A DNA stretch of 64,000 nucleotides from Pseudomonas frederiksbergensis (GTDB lineage Bacteria > Pseudomonadota > Gammaproteobacteria > Pseudomonadales > Pseudomonadaceae). Location of the stretch: the NCBI RefSeq assembly GCF_003732665.1, contig NZ_MOBP01000006.1, positions 682,001 to 746,000 on the forward strand, given 5' to 3'. Of the stretch, positions 61,589 through 64,000 are shown in pieces; within the stretch, counting starts at the first letter, position 1; each line of letters begins with the position of its first letter. The notes beneath the pieces are model-generated. The model was not told the DNA's origin. It was given only the letters and a program-made list of their open reading frames with translations, and made no database searches. A program made the translations under genes and the position numbers.

Positions 61589-62530
61589 TCAGCGCTGGAT
61601 TTCTTTATCGCGATCCAGTGTGTAAGGCAGGTCCAGCAAGTGCAGGGCAGGGCCTTCGAGCGCCGCCAAGTGGATGTCGCCACCCTCTGCTGCTTCGGCT
61701 TGCAGCACGGCCAGGAGTTCAATGTTTTGTTCGCCCCGTGCAGCGATCACCACTTCGCCGATGGAACTGTTGTGGCTCGGCGCGAACAGTTGGGTGCCGG
61801 GCTCGGGCAATTCATTGCCATCGAGTTGCAGGCGATACAAGCGACGCTTGAGTTTGCCCAAGTATTGCATCCGCGCGACGATTTCCTGGCCGGTGTAGCA
61901 GCCTTTCTTGAAGCTCACGCCGCCAACGGCTTGCAGGTTGAGCATTTGCGGGATGAACAGCTCGCGGGTGCTCGGCATGACTTGGCCGATCCCTGCGCGG
62001 ATCTGGCCCAGCAGCCATTGATTGAGCTCGCCTTCGGGCAGCAGGGCGCAAAGCTTGCCCTTGATGGTGTCGGCCTGATCGGCGGCGACCCACAGTTCGG
62101 CGCGCTGAGGCGAGACACGAATGGCGATCAAGCCGTCATTGCGCACCACGCTGTCGGTGTCGGCCGGCAGCTCAAGCCCCAGGCTGCTCAGGGCTGCATC
62201 GCCATGATCGAGGCCGAAGCGCACCCAGGCGGCGCTTTCGTCGGTCAGTTTGGATTTGGAGAACACCGCGTATTTTTTCAGGTCCGCCAGTTGCGGCTCC
62301 AGCAATTCGCTGGCCATGGCCAGGAGCACGCCGTCGCCCTGCAGCAGAATGCGGAAACTCGACTGCATCCGTCCTTTCTGGGTGCAGCGGGCACCGAGGC
62401 TGGCCTGGGTGTCACTCAGGTAATTGAGGTTGCAGGTCAATTGGCCCTGCAGGAATTTGCCGGCATCCGCGCCGCGGACCGCCAGAACGCCTTCGTGTGA
62501 CAGGGTGCAGAAAAAAGCAGAATCGGCCAT
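61589..62530 (-). CDS. ygfZ: tRNA-modifying / Fe-S cluster repair protein YgfZ
   Basis: Folate-binding protein of 313 residues with the diagnostic K-G-C-Y-T-G-Q-E motif in FKKGCYTGQEIVARMQY. YgfZ helps maintain Fe-S enzymes such as MiaB in a folate-dependent way. It is divergent from sdhE, a common linkage. Confidence 0.92.
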   Translation of the reverse strand: MADSAFFCTLSHEGVLAVRGADAGKFLQGQLTCNLNYLSDTQASLGARCTQKGRMQSSFRILLQGDGVLLAMASELLEPQLADLKKYAVFSKSKLTDESAAWVRFGLDHGDAALSSLGLELPADTDSVVRNDGLIAIRVSPQRAELWVAADQADTIKGKLCALLPEGELNQWLLGQIRAGIGQVMPSTRELFIPQMLNLQAVGGVSFKKGCYTGQEIVARMQYLGKLKRRLYRLQLDGNELPEPGTQLFAPSHNSSIGEVVIAARGEQNIELLAVLQAEAAEGGDIHLAALEGPALHLLDLPYTLDRDKEIQR

Positions 62531-62678
62531 GGGTCATCGCAGGGTAAAGAGTCTGGGGGACATCATAAGGGGGCGCCCTTGAAATGGGTAGTTCACAAAA
62601 GGACAGAAGGGCCGACCAAAGCCGACTGTTCGCCCAGGCGTTGGGCTGTATACTTGCCGCCTATTTGAGGAGCGCTCC

Positions 62679-62933
62679 ATGGTCGAAGATGTTGAACTGA
62701 ATCGCCTCTACTGGCACAGCCGCCGCGGCATGCTTGAGCTTGACGTGTTGCTGGTGCCATTCGTGAAAGAGGTCTACCCGCACCTCAATGATGTCGACCG
62801 CGATTGCTACCGCAAGCTGCTCGAATGCGAAGATCAGGACATGTTCGGCTGGTTCATGGAACGTGCCGAATCGGAAGATCCGGAGCTTCAGCGCATGGTT
62901 CGCATGATCCTGGACCGTGTCCAGCCCAAGTAA
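62679..62933 (+). CDS. sdhE: FAD assembly factor of succinate dehydrogenase
   Basis: Small protein of 84 residues with the flavinylation motif RRGMLELD (RGxxE) near the start and a four-helix bundle ([29 protein letters not shown]). It promotes covalent FAD attachment to SdhA. TTGAGGAG precedes the ATG. Confidence 0.93.
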   Translation: MVEDVELNRLYWHSRRGMLELDVLLVPFVKEVYPHLNDVDRDCYRKLLECEDQDMFGWFMERAESEDPELQRMVRMILDRVQPK

Positions 62934-63369
62934 CGCGTTCGAATGCCGCTGGCATGCCTCACGGCAGTTGCTGGCGGTTTACGTTTTGGCCCAGCTGTTC
63001 GCGCTGGGTTCGCTGCTTCTTCTATCTATACCCGTCTGGGCCAGCCTGCTCGGCGTTGTGCTGTGCGCGGTTCATGGCGCTTGGGTGTTGCCGCGACAGA
63101 TTCTATTGACGCATGCCCAGGCATTTCGCGGTTTTCGCCGCGATGCCGATGGCTGGCAGGTGTGGAATCAGGCCCGGGGCTGGCAGCCGGTGCAACTGCG
63201 GCAGGACAGTCTGGCGCTACCGTTGGTTGTGGTGCTGCGGTTTCGGCTGCGGGGCGAGCGGCAGGTCAGGACGATCTGCGTGCCCCGGGATGCGCAAGCG
63301 GCGGATTTGCACCGACGCCTGCGGGTTCGGCTGAAATTCAGTCGGCGTAGGTGGGCGGCACCAGAATAG
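62917..63369 (+). CDS. YgfX-like inner-membrane protein
   Basis: Protein of 150 residues with two helices ([20 protein letters not shown] and [19 protein letters not shown]) then a basic domain ending in Arg-rich sequence. In many proteobacteria sdhE is followed by ygfX, matching size and layout here. Starts at GTG (62917), overlapping the sdhE end by 17 bases. Its last 32 bases overlap the end of convergent nadB. Confidence 0.8.
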   Translation: MSSPSNAFECRWHASRQLLAVYVLAQLFALGSLLLLSIPVWASLLGVVLCAVHGAWVLPRQILLTHAQAFRGFRRDADGWQVWNQARGWQPVQLRQDSLALPLVVVLRFRLRGERQVRTICVPRDAQAADLHRRLRVRLKFSRRRWAAPE

Positions 63370-64000
63370 TGTCCAGCGCCTCCGGCAGCAGGTTCGGGTA
63401 GTCGAGGGTGTAATGCAGGCCGCGACTTTCCTTGCGTTCCATTGCTGAGCGGATCATCAATTCGGCCACCTGGGCCAGGTTACGCAACTCGATCAAATCC
63501 CGGCTGACTTTATAGTTGCTGTAGAACTCGTCGATTTCGTCCAGCAACAACCGCACCCGATGCTGGGCTCGTTGCAGACGCTTGTTGGTGCGCACGATGC
63601 CGACGTAGTCCCACATGAAGCGCCGCAGCTCATCCCAGTTGTGCGCGATGATCACGTCTTCGTCGGAGTCGGTCACCTGGCTCGCATCCCAGACGGGCAG
63701 GGCGATGGGGATCGAAATCTGCGGCAACTGCTCAAGAATGTCCGCCGCCGCCGAACGCGCATAGACGAAGCATTCCAGCAGCGAGTTGCTGGCCATGCGG
63801 TTGGCGCCGTGCAGGCCGGTGAAGCTGGTCTCGCCAATGGCGTACAGCCCCGGCACATCGGTGCGGCCCTGCTGATCGACCATCACGCCGCCGCAGGTGT
63901 AATGCGCCGCCGGTACCACCGGGATCGGTTGCTTGGTGATGTCGATGGAAAATTCGAGGCAACGCTCGTAGACCGTCGGGAAGTGGGTCTTGATGAACGC
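63338..64000 (-). CDS. nadB: L-aspartate oxidase, C-terminal part (runs off window)
   Basis: Partial gene; the upstream part is beyond the window end. The visible 220 codons carry the FAD/succinate-dehydrogenase-family motifs [33 protein letters not shown] and [14 protein letters not shown], then the helical C-terminal domain. NadB oxidises L-aspartate to iminoaspartate for NAD synthesis. Stop at 63338-63340. Confidence 0.93.
   Translation of the reverse strand, partial: AFIKTHFPTVYERCLEFSIDITKQPIPVVPAAHYTCGGVMVDQQGRTDVPGLYAIGETSFTGLHGANRMASNSLLECFVYARSAAADILEQLPQISIPIALPVWDASQVTDSDEDVIIAHNWDELRRFMWDYVGIVRTNKRLQRAQHRVRLLLDEIDEFYSNYKVSRDLIELRNLAQVAELMIRSAMERKESRGLHYTLDYPNLLPEALDTILVPPTYAD

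Overview
The window reads as chromosome of a fluorescent-group Pseudomonas. Codon use is high-GC, the genes have Pseudomonas-type products (PhaG, FosA, TctCBA-TctDE, NadB/SdhE/YgfZ), and 11 intergenic spaces carry the short palindromic REP/REPIN repeats (core GTGGGAGCGGGCTTGCTCGC) typical of this group. Most of the window is ordinary core or flexible metabolism. One block, about 26.26-36.32 kb, is clearly foreign: it is visibly AT-richer, rich in hypotheticals, and bounded by a 47-bp direct repeat of the 3' half of a tRNA-Gly(CCC) gene.

Layout. 0-4.7 kb: an iron-type cell-surface signalling set (ECF sigma, FecR-type anti-sigma, STN-domain TonB receptor of haem/HasR type) with a Fur-box-like site, next to a YegP-type protein. 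4.8-18.1 kb: a SIR2-like DUF4917 protein, an iron alcohol dehydrogenase, an alpha-oxoamine synthase paired with a Bcr-type exporter and a divergent LysR, a CoA-transferase / HMG-CoA-lyase-like / MFS catabolic operon, a DMT exporter with its divergent LysR, a FosA fosfomycin transferase and a LysE exporter. 18.1-26.2 kb: a PAS-GAF-GGDEF cyclase, small stress proteins, two tandem AidA/PixA inclusion-body proteins, two methyltransferases and small hypotheticals.

26.26-36.32 kb: an integrated element. It has a tyrosine integrase at one end, 23-bp-periodic repeats and a MITE-like remnant, a HEPN-motif protein behind AlpA, a decayed phage tail-spike locus with an in-frame stop, a 33-codon ORF between an operator-like palindrome and a strong terminator, a membrane protein next to a second HEPN-motif gene broken by a -1 shift at an A-run, another hypothetical, and a region of short repeats before the intact tRNA-Gly. 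This is where undescribed biology, most likely phage defence, is most plausible.

36.3-50.3 kb: phaG, an RsuA-type pseudouridine synthase, a diguanylate cyclase interrupted by an in-frame TAG, then a seven-gene guanidine-assimilation operon. A guanidine-I (ykkC) riboswitch leads into ABC transporter genes, two DUF1989 carboxyguanidine deiminase subunits, a biotin carboxylase and an allophanate hydrolase. A whole REPIN lies in frame inside the carboxylase gene. 50.6-64 kb: two Tyr-rich lipoproteins, an HIBCH-like hydrolase, Ung, an AbrB-type permease, the tripartite tricarboxylate system tctCBA with divergent tctDE, an HDOD protein, YgfZ, SdhE, a YgfX-like protein and the 3' part of nadB running off the end.
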